A stretch of 33,884 nucleotides of DNA from Bacteroidota bacterium (lineage in GTDB: Bacteria; Bacteroidota; Bacteroidia; Chitinophagales; Chitinophagaceae), in assembly GCA_018268035.1 (NCBI GenBank), contig JAFDXI010000072.1:1-33884 (forward strand). The letters are read 5' to 3'. Position 1 is the first letter of the stretch; every line of letters begins with the position of its first letter. The notes under the pieces are model-generated. The model did not search any database and had not been told where the DNA came from. It saw nothing but the letters and a program-made list of their open reading frames with translations. Positions 1 through 7,925 of the stretch are shown piece by piece. The position numbers and the translations under genes are program-made.

Positions 1-71
1 AAATTGTCATATTGTTTAGTCAGTCGTCTAAACTCTTTTTCTAATTCTGTCGCTGTCGTTATTAATTTCAT
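1..71 (-). CDS. 5' end of an unidentified gene running off the window
   Basis: An ATG on the minus strand (complement of 69-71) opens a frame that stays open to the window edge. It encodes about 23 residues beginning MKLITTATELEKEF, a charged, probably helical N-terminus. Too little is present to name a family. The reading is supported only by an uninterrupted frame with natural-looking composition and a position next to a long gene-free stretch. It could also be chance. Confidence 0.4.
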   Translation of the reverse strand, partial: MKLITTATELEKEFRRLTKQYDN

Positions 72-806
72 TATTTGTAGGGTGTCGGTTTAAGTTGACC
101 GCTAACGTTTGTATTTCCGAAAGTACGAACATGTAATAAAATTTTCAGAAAAAAATTGTTTTAAACATTATCAATGCTTTAGCTCACTTTTGCGAAAGAC
201 ACATTATTATTTTTTCTGTTTCGTAAATACAACTCATCATCCAATCTTTTGCTTTGTTTTTATTTTATGCTATTGGCAGTTTCACATAAAATGTAATGTT
301 TGCCCGGGTGATGTGGCAAACTATATTTTGTTACTCGCAATTAACAATAAGTATCCTATCAACTGAAATATTAACTATGGCTCGTAGCAAAAGAAGTTTT
401 CATTTTTTTGAAGAATAATCTTGCAAAATCACAGAAGCGAATTACAGTATTGAAACCCATAAATGAATCGCTTCATTCAATCAATAATACAACGGTAGCT
501 TAAATCAACCCTTTGCGCCCAATCAAATTTTTTTTCTATCGTTTATTGTCCTCACCAAAAAAAATGTTATTCATGATTTGTCTTTCTATAACTTTTCTCA
601 CACAATGCTAATTGCGCAAATCCATTAGTGTTAAAAAATATTACATCATATAAAACAAATGTTCAACTAAAATACATTTGGTAACCAAAATAAACCCGTG
701 CTACAGCCAATCAAATCAGCTTAGGTATTGAAGTAGTTGAATTTTTTTTTCACTTCTTCAACCAGGCATGCAAAAACTAATCATTAATAAAAGATATTTA
801 TATCCT
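72..806. other. 735-bp stretch with no convincing gene
   Basis: This AT-rich stretch has many stops in all frames. An 85-codon frame on the plus strand (109-366) has a Phe/Cys/His-rich composition unlike any neighbour and is probably noise. Structures visible are an imperfect 24-nt palindrome at 107-130 and a small hairpin AATGAA-TCGC-TTCATT near 462-477. The stretch may be a decayed intergenic region; no RNA gene was recognised in it. Confidence 0.5.
107..130. repeat. Imperfect 24-nt palindrome
   Basis: The left arm GTTTGTATTTCC and the right arm GAAAGTACGAAC are complementary apart from two G-T wobbles and one mismatched position. It lies about 35 bp upstream of the minus-strand start at 71. 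It could be an operator or a copy of a dispersed palindromic repeat. Only one copy was noticed in the window. Confidence 0.4.
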
Positions 807-1793
807 TTATTCTTTTCTTGCCCGCAGCATCCCTTTTTCAAATAATTCATTTTTCCGGTTGGCCCGCATTTCCCTGCGCAATTTCTTTTTGCCTGCACGG
901 TTTAATGCAGAGAGCTGCTTAAGGTTGGGTTTACCGGCATCTACCCAGGCGCTGTACCAGAAATCAGCTACCATGTTGGCGGAGTGTATCAGTTGGTTGT
1001 TGATGGATGCGCCCAATGCTTCTGCATATTGTTTTGCAAACTCTTCTGTATAAACTTTTCTCATCTTGCCATAATACATCTTCTCAACATATTTTGAATC
1101 GCCCGGAAAATTTTTTGCTACTTCTTTTTCTTTTGCAAACATTTCAGGCAGCAATGCATGTGCCTTCCTGATGGCATCCCAAACCATTGCAGGCTTATCT
1201 TTTACGTATTCTGCTTTATGTTTTGAATACAGGTTGTAATTGACAGTTTCAATTTCAGGGATGGTTGATTCCCACAATGCATGCAACCCTCTCTGTCCTG
1301 TCAACTGGCCATCATAATTAATGGCTGTATGCAAAGGCACATTGGCATCTTCAATATAATGCGCCAGGTCATCAGCGTAAAAAATTATACTATCCACATT
1401 GGTATGCCTGAATGCATTCACCAATGAATCATATTCTATCAACACCTGGTAAGGCACAAGGCCATATTTTTGTAATGTATCAATTGAATATTTCTTAACG
1501 GCTGTATTATAATCCCAAGGCAATTTATAAGCAGCGCTGTCGCCATAAGCTTCGATGTCAATAAAATGTTTCGGATTCTCTGTTTTGTCAATATACCGCC
1601 TTTTATCAGGACGGATGGAACTATTAACAAGCGAGTCAATATTCGAATAAAAAAACTGACGCATATTCCCGGGTAACTGATACACTGCAAGCTGTGTTGT
1701 GGTCTCATGTACATAAAACCCCCAGCTACAAAATGACAAGATGATAACTAAACAGGAAAAGATAACTGCTGAATGATTGAAAAACTTTTTCAT
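807..1793 (-). CDS. Secreted zinc-dependent phospholipase C / S1-P1 nuclease-like protein
   Basis: The 328-residue protein has a signal peptide (basic start, hydrophobic residues about 8-23). The mature chain would start near Trp24 in SWGFYVHE. In the zinc-dependent PLC and S1/P1 nuclease fold the mature N-terminal Trp and following His bind zinc. Further metal-ligand motifs follow in the usual order: HFIDIE (about residue 76), DDLAHYIEDANVPLH and GLHALWES. These families hydrolyse phospholipid head groups or single-stranded nucleic acid outside the cytoplasm; which substrate applies cannot be told. The C-terminal 30 residues are very basic (RAGKKKLRREMRANRK). It is a single gene, divergent from gatB, and its -7 box lies four bases before the ATG. 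Confidence 0.85.
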   Translation of the reverse strand: MKKFFNHSAVIFSCLVIILSFCSWGFYVHETTTQLAVYQLPGNMRQFFYSNIDSLVNSSIRPDKRRYIDKTENPKHFIDIEAYGDSAAYKLPWDYNTAVKKYSIDTLQKYGLVPYQVLIEYDSLVNAFRHTNVDSIIFYADDLAHYIEDANVPLHTAINYDGQLTGQRGLHALWESTIPEIETVNYNLYSKHKAEYVKDKPAMVWDAIRKAHALLPEMFAKEKEVAKNFPGDSKYVEKMYYGKMRKVYTEEFAKQYAEALGASINNQLIHSANMVADFWYSAWVDAGKPNLKQLSALNRAGKKKLRREMRANRKNELFEKGMLRARKE

Positions 1794-1797
1794 CCGG

Positions 1798-1805
1798 CAA
1801 ATGTA
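1798..1805 (-). promoter_or_regulatory. -7 box TACATTTG of the phospholipase-like gene
   Basis: The minus strand reads TACATTTG, a full match to the Bacteroidota -7 consensus TAnnTTTG, followed by CCGG and the ATG at 1793. No clear TTTG -33 box is visible. If used, transcription would begin at or next to the start codon, giving a leaderless mRNA. Confidence 0.5.
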
Positions 1806-1966
1806 AAATGGTTGAGGATAGAATATTTTAAAATAATTGAAAGACTAATTTATCCTTTTGATAAGCTGTATAAAAAATCATTGTTGTCAAACTAAAATTC
1901 TTACAATACCTGAAACCCTTTACAACTATGGGTTCTAAGGCCTTCTTTTTTGGAGAGGGCTTGGGG

Positions 1967-2006
1967 AGCCTGCATGCCTCGGGCGTAGCCTGCACGCCTC
2001 GGGTGT
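1967..2006. repeat. Tandem 20-bp duplication, GC-rich
   Basis: Two consecutive 20-bp units (1967-1986 and 1987-2006) both read AGCCTGCAYGCCTCGGGYGT and differ at two C/T positions. They sit in an otherwise AT-rich spacer right after a purine-rich block GGAGAGGGCTTGGGG. This has the look of a dispersed intergenic repeat, but only this copy is in the window. Confidence 0.75.
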
Positions 2007-2151
2007 GTGAGATCTTAATAATCAAATTTCCATCATCACTATTTAATCAATCACTATAAAAAAAATCATAACCGCCCCCGCAATTCTCCCGCTTTAACAG
2101 GTTTTGAAAAACCTTTAAGTAAGGGCTAACAATTATCCAGTAAACTCAACG

Positions 2152-2159
2152 TACTTTTG
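2152..2159 (+). promoter_or_regulatory. -7 box TACTTTTG of gatB
   Basis: TACTTTTG matches TAnnTTTG exactly and is separated from the gatB ATG (2166) by six bases, CCGCCC. The spacing argues for a leaderless or near-leaderless transcript. A -33 TTTG is not obvious. The box also shows that the TTG at 2157, inside it, is not the translation start. Confidence 0.6.
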
Positions 2160-2165
2160 CCGCCC

Positions 2166-3629
2166 ATGAGTGGCAACGCCCAAAAATATGAAGCTGTTAT
2201 AGGTTTGGAAGTGCATGCACGGCTTTCAACAAAAAGTAAATTATTCAGCAGTGATGCCAATGCTTATGGCGCTGCACCCAACGAAAATGTTGGGGTCATC
2301 ACACTGGCGCTACCGGGCACTTTACCAAAAATCAATAAAAAAGCCATTGAATATGCTGTGATGATGGGCATTGCCTGTAATTGCACCATCAATCAAAAAA
2401 ATTTCTTTGCACGCAAGCATTATTTCTACCCCGATCTTCCTAAAGGTTTTCAGACATCACAACATACTGTTCCTGTCTGTGCTGGTGGTCATGTTGTTAT
2501 CACTACTTCGGAAGGTGAATGTAATGTGCAATTGCATCATATCCACCTGGAAGAAGATGCAGGGAAAAGTATCCACGATATGGATGACACATACAGTTTC
2601 ATTGACCTGAACCGTGCAGGTACACCATTGATAGAAATTGTGACGGAGCCCTGCATGCATTCTGCTGAAGAAGCAGGTTTGTTTGTAACTGAATTGAGAA
2701 AGCTCGTCCGCTGGATTAATATCTGTGATGGCAATATGGAAGAAGGCAGCATGCGTTGCGATGCCAATATTTCTTTGCGACCAAAAGGTGCAACAAAACT
2801 TGGTACCAAAGTGGAAGTGAAAAATCTCAACTCCATCCGCAATGTGAAGAAAGCAATTGAATCTGAAATTGAAAGGATGACTGCAATGCTGGATAATGAT
2901 GAAAAAATCTTTCAGCAAACCAGGAGTTTTGATGCATCCAACGATACCACATTTGCCATCCGTGAAAAAGAAGAAGCCAATGATTACAGGTATTTCCCCG
3001 AGCCGGATTTACCACCATTACATTTGAGTGCGGAATTTCTCAACAATATCAAAAATAATTTACCTCCATTGCCGCAGGTTTTATTTAAAAAATACCATGA
3101 TGTTTTTGGGTTGAGTGAATATGATGCTGCACAGCTAACATTGGAAAAAGATATTGCATATTATTTTGAAACAGTAGTTTGTACATTTCAACATAATGGC
3201 CATACTGAAATTAATTACAAAGCAATTGCCAACTGGATCAATGGCCCTGTTAAGCAAATAGTGAATGAAACCGGTATTGCTCTGAATGAAATTGATGCCA
3301 CAAAATTGTCAGAAATTATTTTGATTGTGGAAAGTGGCGAGGTGAGTTTTTCAAATGCATCTCTCAAATTGTTGCCTGCAATCATAAAAGATAAAACAGT
3401 CAATGTATCACCACTTGCACATGATCTCAATATAATCCAGACAAAAAATAATGATGAATTAAAAGAATGGGTGGAAGCAGTCATCAACAAAATGCCGGAT
3501 AAAGTAGCTGCATATAAAAAAGGCAAAAAGGGATTGATCGGATTATTTGTTGGTGAAGTGAAAAAGCTGAGCAAAGGCAAAGCTGATCTTAAAACTGTGA
3601 CCCAATTGCTGGAAGAAGCATTGAAGTAA
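2166..3629 (+). CDS. gatB: Aspartyl/glutamyl-tRNA amidotransferase subunit B
   Basis: GatB of the GatCAB complex converts Glu-tRNAGln (and Asp-tRNAAsn) to Gln-tRNAGln/Asn-tRNAAsn in the cytoplasm. GatB holds the kinase/transamidation centre and the tRNA-binding tail. The family opening IGLEVHARLSTKSKLFS, then FARKHYFYPDLPKGFQ, HLEEDAGKS, DLNRAGTPLIEIVTEP and EVKNLNSIRNVKKAIE are all present in order. The C-terminal YqeY-like domain ends in a Lys-rich tail. From the ATG at 2166 the protein is 487 residues, normal for the family. A TTG nine bases upstream lies in the promoter box and was not used. gatA and gatC are not nearby. The thioredoxin-like gene follows after 17 bp and may be co-transcribed. 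Confidence 0.97.
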   Translation: MSGNAQKYEAVIGLEVHARLSTKSKLFSSDANAYGAAPNENVGVITLALPGTLPKINKKAIEYAVMMGIACNCTINQKNFFARKHYFYPDLPKGFQTSQHTVPVCAGGHVVITTSEGECNVQLHHIHLEEDAGKSIHDMDDTYSFIDLNRAGTPLIEIVTEPCMHSAEEAGLFVTELRKLVRWINICDGNMEEGSMRCDANISLRPKGATKLGTKVEVKNLNSIRNVKKAIESEIERMTAMLDNDEKIFQQTRSFDASNDTTFAIREKEEANDYRYFPEPDLPPLHLSAEFLNNIKNNLPPLPQVLFKKYHDVFGLSEYDAAQLTLEKDIAYYFETVVCTFQHNGHTEINYKAIANWINGPVKQIVNETGIALNEIDATKLSEIILIVESGEVSFSNASLKLLPAIIKDKTVNVSPLAHDLNIIQTKNNDELKEWVEAVINKMPDKVAAYKKGKKGLIGLFVGEVKKLSKGKADLKTVTQLLEEALK

Positions 3630-3646
3630 ATTTTTAAATCAATATA

Positions 3647-4777
3647 ATGAAGTATTTATTTTATTTCTCATTTGCAACGCTTGTATTTGCGTCGTGCAAA
3701 AACGGAGACGGCAATTTCACGGTAAGTGGTAAAATAGAAAATGCGCCATCAGATATGGTTTACCTCGAACATCTGTCTTACGATACTCCTGATATGAAAG
3801 TAACAGATTCAGTGAAGATTGGCAGTGATGGTACTTTCAAATTAAAAGGTGCATCACCACAACAGGATTTATTTGTGATTGGCTTTAAAGATAACCCTGC
3901 TGTTATTTTCATCAATGATGGCGATGATATCAAAATCAATTTCGATGTTAACGGCTTTCATTATCCTGATATCACCGGCTCCGATGCATCAAAAGAGTTG
4001 TACCAGTTTATAAAAGATTACTGGCAGAAAGATTCATTGTTGTCATTGACATATTACCAGCTTGATACTATCAGCAAGACAAATAAACCAGATACAAATA
4101 TTGTAAAAGAAGTACAGGAAAAATATACACAACAGCTTGGTGACCTTGCCAATGTGTTGCGCAGCTTCATTAACAGCTCCAAAAATCCTGCAGCTATATG
4201 TTTTGTTTTAGACAAAGCCAAAGGTGTTGTTGCGCCAGATGAATTGCAGGCAATGGTGGAAGGTGCATCTAAACGATTCCCCAATCACACAGGTATTACA
4301 TCATTTAAAAAAGCAATTTCACAACAACAAAATTCTGATGATCCCAATGTTAGTTATGCATTATTAAATCAGGAGGCGCCAGACCTCACCATGCAATCTG
4401 TGGATGGAAAGACTATGCACATAAGTGATTTCAAAGGGAAATATGTTTTGGTTGATTTCTGGGCAAGCTGGTGTGCACCCTGCCGGGCAGAAAACCCAAA
4501 TGTTGTGGTAGCTTATAATAAATTCAAGGATAAAAATTTTACCATACTTGGTGTGTCGCTGGATAATGATAAGCAAAGCTGGATGGATGCCATCAAAAAA
4601 GATGGTTTAATCTGGAACCAGATGAGTGACCTGAAACAATGGGAAAGCTCTGCAGTGACTGCATATCAGTTTGATGGCATCCCCTTTAATGTACTGATTG
4701 ATCCTTCGGGAAAAATTATTGCATCCGGCTTGCGGGGCGATGCTTTGGAAAAAAAGCTGACTGAAGTATTGCAATAA
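3647..4777 (+). CDS. TlpA-like thioredoxin-fold lipoprotein with DUF4369-type N-domain
   Basis: The 376-residue protein starts with a lipoprotein signal whose lipobox FASC places the acylated Cys at residue 17, so it is probably anchored in the envelope. Residues about 24-110 are a beta-rich domain resembling DUF4369 (VSGKIENAPSDMVYLEHL), which in Bacteroidota precedes thioredoxin domains. Residues about 245-376 form an AhpC/TSA-TlpA domain: APDLTMQSVDGKTMHISDFKGKYVLVDFWASWCAPC, with the redox pair at Cys276 and Cys279, and a later cis-Pro region GIPFNVLIDPSGKI. The likely role is thiol-disulfide reduction of envelope proteins; the substrate is unknown. It follows gatB by 17 bp and is closed by a strong terminator. 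Confidence 0.88.
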   Translation: MKYLFYFSFATLVFASCKNGDGNFTVSGKIENAPSDMVYLEHLSYDTPDMKVTDSVKIGSDGTFKLKGASPQQDLFVIGFKDNPAVIFINDGDDIKINFDVNGFHYPDITGSDASKELYQFIKDYWQKDSLLSLTYYQLDTISKTNKPDTNIVKEVQEKYTQQLGDLANVLRSFINSSKNPAAICFVLDKAKGVVAPDELQAMVEGASKRFPNHTGITSFKKAISQQQNSDDPNVSYALLNQEAPDLTMQSVDGKTMHISDFKGKYVLVDFWASWCAPCRAENPNVVVAYNKFKDKNFTILGVSLDNDKQSWMDAIKKDGLIWNQMSDLKQWESSAVTAYQFDGIPFNVLIDPSGKIIASGLRGDALEKKLTEVLQ

Positions 4778-4797
4778 CAATTCATTTTATTTTTTTG

Positions 4798-4834
4798 AAA
4801 ATAGCAGGCATTAGCCTGCTATTTTGCTTTTATA
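4798..4834 (+). terminator. Strong intrinsic terminator after the thioredoxin-like gene
   Basis: A perfect 12-bp stem (AAAATAGCAGGC paired with GCCTGCTATTTT, loop ATTA, 4798-4825) starts 21 bp past the stop codon and is followed by GCTTTTATAG. It separates the gatB/thioredoxin unit from the next transcription unit and, with A-rich DNA upstream, may work in both directions. Confidence 0.85.
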
Positions 4835-4975
4835 GAATATCACTCCTTTATTGTTTCAATTTTCTCTCTGTATCAAAAGACTTTCATTTCTGTTCATGAA
4901 AAAGAAATATGGTGCCATTGGAATGATAACATCATATTGGCAACAAATATTTTTTTTATTACAATAAGTCTATTT

Positions 4976-4992
4976 ACTTTGCATTTCAAAGT
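4976..4992. promoter_or_regulatory. Palindromic operator 1
   Basis: ACTTTG-CATTT-CAAAGT is a perfect 6-bp inverted repeat with a 5-bp spacer, ending six bases before the ATG at 4999. It belongs to a 23-bp block that recurs with one change at 5973-5995. The left half-site supplies the TTTG of a potential -7 box, so a bound repressor would block RNA polymerase. The winged-helix protein encoded between the two copies is the obvious candidate ligand. Confidence 0.75.
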
Positions 4993-4998
4993 GCTTTT

Positions 4999-5646
4999 AT
5001 GAACGAATCAGAAAAGCTTTCCAACGAGCTCAGCGATATAAAACAAATTATGGAACGCAGCAGCCGCTTTATCAGCTTAAGTGGTTTGAGCGGGATTGCT
5101 GCAGGTACCTGTGCATTGATTGGCACCTGGTTTGCAGCAGATGTTATTCAAAGAAACAAAGCTGCCGTCAGGAGTTTGAAAAGGTCAATAACAGATGTTA
5201 ATCTGAGATCATTATCAGAAATATTTGGTAGCCGTTTGTTCCAGATTGCCATACTTACATTGATTGCAGCGATGGTATCAGCTTTTATTTTTACCTACCG
5301 CCGTAGCAAAAAAGCAAATGTACCGGTATGGGGTACTACTGCCCGCAGGTTAACCATTAATGTACTGGTACCAATGATAACCGGCGGTATATTTTTAATG
5401 GCATTAATTCAAAATGACATTTACGGATTTATTGCACCCGGTTGTCTGATATTTTATGGCCTTGGGGTTTTAAATGCAAGCAAATACACTTTACCTGAGA
5501 CGAGATATCTTGGTTATGGTGAAATTTTGCTGGGCCTTATTAATTTATTTTTCGTAGGGGAGGGATTATATTTTTGGGCAGCAGGTTTTGGCGTGCTGCA
5601 CATCGTGTATGGAATTTTTATGTGGTGGAAATATGAACGTAACTAA
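4999..5646 (+). CDS. Multi-pass membrane protein of the winged-helix/CreD module
   Basis: The 215-residue protein has a hydrophilic, helical N-terminus of about 24 residues (MNESEKLSNELSDIKQIMER). About six hydrophobic segments follow, near 25-46, 78-98, 118-138, 143-158, 170-186 and 188-206. A charged, mostly soluble stretch lies between the first two. No enzymatic motif is visible and the family was not named. It is the first gene behind operator 1. The regulator gene starts two bases after its stop, so the two are surely co-transcribed. The context suggests a membrane component controlled by the same switch as the CreD-like protein; the function is unknown. Confidence 0.8.
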   Translation: MNESEKLSNELSDIKQIMERSSRFISLSGLSGIAAGTCALIGTWFAADVIQRNKAAVRSLKRSITDVNLRSLSEIFGSRLFQIAILTLIAAMVSAFIFTYRRSKKANVPVWGTTARRLTINVLVPMITGGIFLMALIQNDIYGFIAPGCLIFYGLGVLNASKYTLPETRYLGYGEILLGLINLFFVGEGLYFWAAGFGVLHIVYGIFMWWKYERN

Positions 5647-5648
5647 GC

Positions 5649-5951
5649 ATGGTGATGAAAAACCCAATTGAAAATCTCAACAAAATTTTTGACAGCAGAA
5701 TCAGGCTGGGCATTATGAGTGCGCTGATGGTAAATACATCAATCAATTTTAATGATTTGAAACAACTCATCAACGTAACTGATGGCAATCTGGCCAGTCA
5801 TATTAAAGCTTTGGAAGAAAGCGGTTATATAAAAGTGCAAAAAGGTTTTATCGGCAGGAAAACAAACACTTTATATTCTGCAACCAAAGCCGGTGAAAAA
5901 TCTTTCAGGTTGCACCTTGATGCTTTGGAAAAAATGATCAGGAACTTATAA
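5649..5951 (+). CDS. Small winged-helix transcriptional regulator (HTH_34 type)
   Basis: The 100-residue protein consists almost only of a MarR/ArsR-like winged helix. It has a first helix (NPIENLNKIFDSRIRLGIMS), the HTH (NFNDLKQLINVTDGNLASHIKALEE), a beta wing (YIKVQKGFIGRKTNTLYSATKAG) and a C-terminal dimerisation helix. This matches the stand-alone winged-helix DNA-binding family (PF13601-like). It has no cysteine or obvious ligand pocket. It starts two bases after the membrane-protein gene; a second ATG at 5655 is an alternative start. It is bracketed by two copies of a perfect palindrome and probably represses both its own operon and the CreD-like gene; this is inferred from layout. Confidence 0.88.
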   Translation: MVMKNPIENLNKIFDSRIRLGIMSALMVNTSINFNDLKQLINVTDGNLASHIKALEESGYIKVQKGFIGRKTNTLYSATKAGEKSFRLHLDALEKMIRNL

Positions 5952-5972
5952 TAGAAATTTTTTTATACTTAA

Positions 5973-5989
5973 ACTTTGTATTTCAAAGT
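5973..5989. promoter_or_regulatory. Palindromic operator 2
   Basis: ACTTTG-TATTT-CAAAGT differs from operator 1 by one spacer base; the identical downstream GCTTTT is also kept. It lies 21 bp after the regulator stop and directly before the CreD-like gene. Its presence shows that the CreD-like gene has its own promoter rather than relying only on read-through. Confidence 0.75.
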
Positions 5990-7799
5990 GCTTTTTAAAA
6001 AACAAAATATATCATCTGTTCAACTATCAGTAAGGCTTTGGCTCATAACAATGCTTAACCTTGCTTTTGGTATTACTGTTTATCTTTTCATTTTTGAACA
6101 GGGTTTTGAAGTATCTGTTTTACTGATAACAACTTTATGTTTTATCGGCAGCCTGCCTACCCTCCTGATTTTGCTGATATTAATACCAGCAACAGAAAAA
6201 TTCCTGCATGGTTATAATTGGAAAATCACGGTCTTAATTTTTATGATTTTCATTATTAGTATTGGATACGGATTTATCGGAGGATGGCTTTTTGAAAACC
6301 CATTTACTGAATATTCTTCCATTCAAAATTTTCTTGAATCATCCGGTATTTATGCAGCATCCATTTTTTTTGCAGGCTTACTATCCTGTATAATCAATCT
6401 TAAAAATATCAATAAATATTTCCAATTACCATCAAATAAAACACAGAAAATGGAAAACAATTCCATGCAGCCTTATGATGTATCCATGCAGGCTGCACCC
6501 GCTAATAAACTTTGGGTTAAAGGCTTTATAACAGCAGGCCTGATATTAGTGATGATGATACCTACTGTTTTTGTTTATAACCTTGTTGAAGAAAGACAAT
6601 CAAGACAGGAAGAAGTAAAAGATGAAGTGAGCAGCAAATGGGCCGGCGCTCAAAACATTACATTCCCGTATTTGTATGTACCATATACTGTGGCCACTAC
6701 AAATGCTGATGGCAAAACAACTATTGCGACACATTCATTCATCATCCTGCCAGCCAACCTCAATGTAAATGGTACTGTATCAACAGAGGAAAGAAAACGC
6801 TCTATTTACAGCGTGCTTTTATATAATAGTTCTTTGAATGCAAGTGGCAGTTTTAATATTGAAATACCAGATGGTATTGATGCTTCAACCATCAACTGGG
6901 CAGGCTCAACATTATGTTTTGGTATTTCAGATTTTAAAGGCATTGAACAAATGGTTACCACAAAATTCAACAATATTAATTATGATCTTGCTGCAGGACT
7001 GCCTTCTAATAAACTTGATTCAATTGGCTTATCTGCTCCTGTTGCTTTAACAGCAGAAAATGTCGGGCAACAAATTGCTTTTGCAATGCCTTTAAAAATT
7101 AAGGGCACAGATCAATTGCATTTTTACCCGATGGCAGGTAATAGCCATTTCAAAATAACATCTGGCTGGCACAGCCCATCTTTTGATGGCAACACATTGC
7201 CCAATGAAAGGACATTGGATAATAAAGGCTTTGAAGCAGTGTGGAATTTCAACAAAGCCAATCTTCCATTTAATACTTTACTCAAAGATTTTAATTTCAA
7301 AAAAGAAGACTATTCTTTTGGAGTCAGCCTGTTGCAGCCAGCAGACCAATATGTAAAAACAATTCGCTGTGTAAAATATGTCATCTTATTTATTGGCCTG
7401 ACATTCTCATTATTTTTTATTGTTGAGATCATGCAGAAAAAACCATTCCATCCAATTCAGTATGTGTTGGTGGGACTGGCACTTGTCATCTTCTTTACAC
7501 TGCTATTATCTATCAGTGAATTTTTATTGTTTGATGTTGCTTATCTCTTTGCTGCATTGGCCACAGTGTCGCTGATCACATTATATGCAAAAAGTCATTT
7601 CAAAAGCTGGCCTGTAGCAGGAGTATTTGCAGGTACAATAGGATTAATTTATGGTTTCATTTTCATTTTAATAAGACTTGAAGATACAGCCTTACTGGTA
7701 GGAAGTATCGGTTTGTTTATCATCCTTGCTACTGCGATGTATGCCAGCAGGAAAATAAACTGGTATGGCAATACAATTGTTTCAACGGCTGGAATGTAA
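5988..7799 (+). CDS. CreD-family inner membrane protein with extra N-terminal membrane domain
   Basis: Residues about 175-603 are CreD-like: a transmembrane anchor followed by LVEERQSRQEEV, then EVSSKWAGAQNITFPYL, a periplasmic beta-rich domain of about 250 residues, and five or six C-terminal membrane helices with the family stretch PFHPIQYVLVGLALVIFF. CreD is the inner-membrane output of the CreBC system in E. coli and affects envelope integrity; here no CreBC is present. Unusually, about 160 residues with four membrane segments precede the CreD part, joined by a polar linker (NKTQKMENNSMQ). The start is uncertain. TTG 5976 lies inside the operator. GTG 5988 is chosen because it keeps the basic N-terminus. 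ATG 6051 would begin within the first helix. Confidence 0.85.
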   Translation: MLFKKQNISSVQLSVRLWLITMLNLAFGITVYLFIFEQGFEVSVLLITTLCFIGSLPTLLILLILIPATEKFLHGYNWKITVLIFMIFIISIGYGFIGGWLFENPFTEYSSIQNFLESSGIYAASIFFAGLLSCIINLKNINKYFQLPSNKTQKMENNSMQPYDVSMQAAPANKLWVKGFITAGLILVMMIPTVFVYNLVEERQSRQEEVKDEVSSKWAGAQNITFPYLYVPYTVATTNADGKTTIATHSFIILPANLNVNGTVSTEERKRSIYSVLLYNSSLNASGSFNIEIPDGIDASTINWAGSTLCFGISDFKGIEQMVTTKFNNINYDLAAGLPSNKLDSIGLSAPVALTAENVGQQIAFAMPLKIKGTDQLHFYPMAGNSHFKITSGWHSPSFDGNTLPNERTLDNKGFEAVWNFNKANLPFNTLLKDFNFKKEDYSFGVSLLQPADQYVKTIRCVKYVILFIGLTFSLFFIVEIMQKKPFHPIQYVLVGLALVIFFTLLLSISEFLLFDVAYLFAALATVSLITLYAKSHFKSWPVAGVFAGTIGLIYGFIFILIRLEDTALLVGSIGLFIILATAMYASRKINWYGNTIVSTAGM

Positions 7800-7925
7800 A
7801 AGCTTATAGTTGCTAACCCTGAATTTTAAAACACTGCAAAAACATGTTTAACAGAATGCAAAAACAACAATTAAAAAGTAATTCAAAAAAATATTTTTTG
7901 TCAAACCATTTAAAAAATAAAAACC

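Larger units (their letters stand above)
1794..2165. other. Divergent intergenic region with repeat-like content
   Basis: This 372-bp region lies between the divergent phospholipase-like gene and gatB. It contains AAACCCTTTAC at 1913-1923, also found at 22426-22436 and inverted at 22469-22479. It also holds a G-rich stretch near 1951-1966, a 20-bp tandem duplication at 1967-2006, and an inverted repeat AGGTTTT/AAAACCT at 2099-2114 just upstream of the gatB promoter. No credible gene is seen; a 65-codon minus-strand frame spanning the duplication looks like noise. Confidence 0.55.

Noticed and set aside
109-366. 85-codon plus-strand open frame
   Set aside because: Its composition is dominated by Phe, Cys, His and Tyr, unlike any neighbouring protein. 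There is no ribosome site or motif, and it lies in AT-rich spacer DNA.
2457-2918. 153-codon frame antisense to gatB
   Set aside because: It is a shadow of the highly conserved gatB frame, with His/Cys/Phe-rich translation and no signals of its own.
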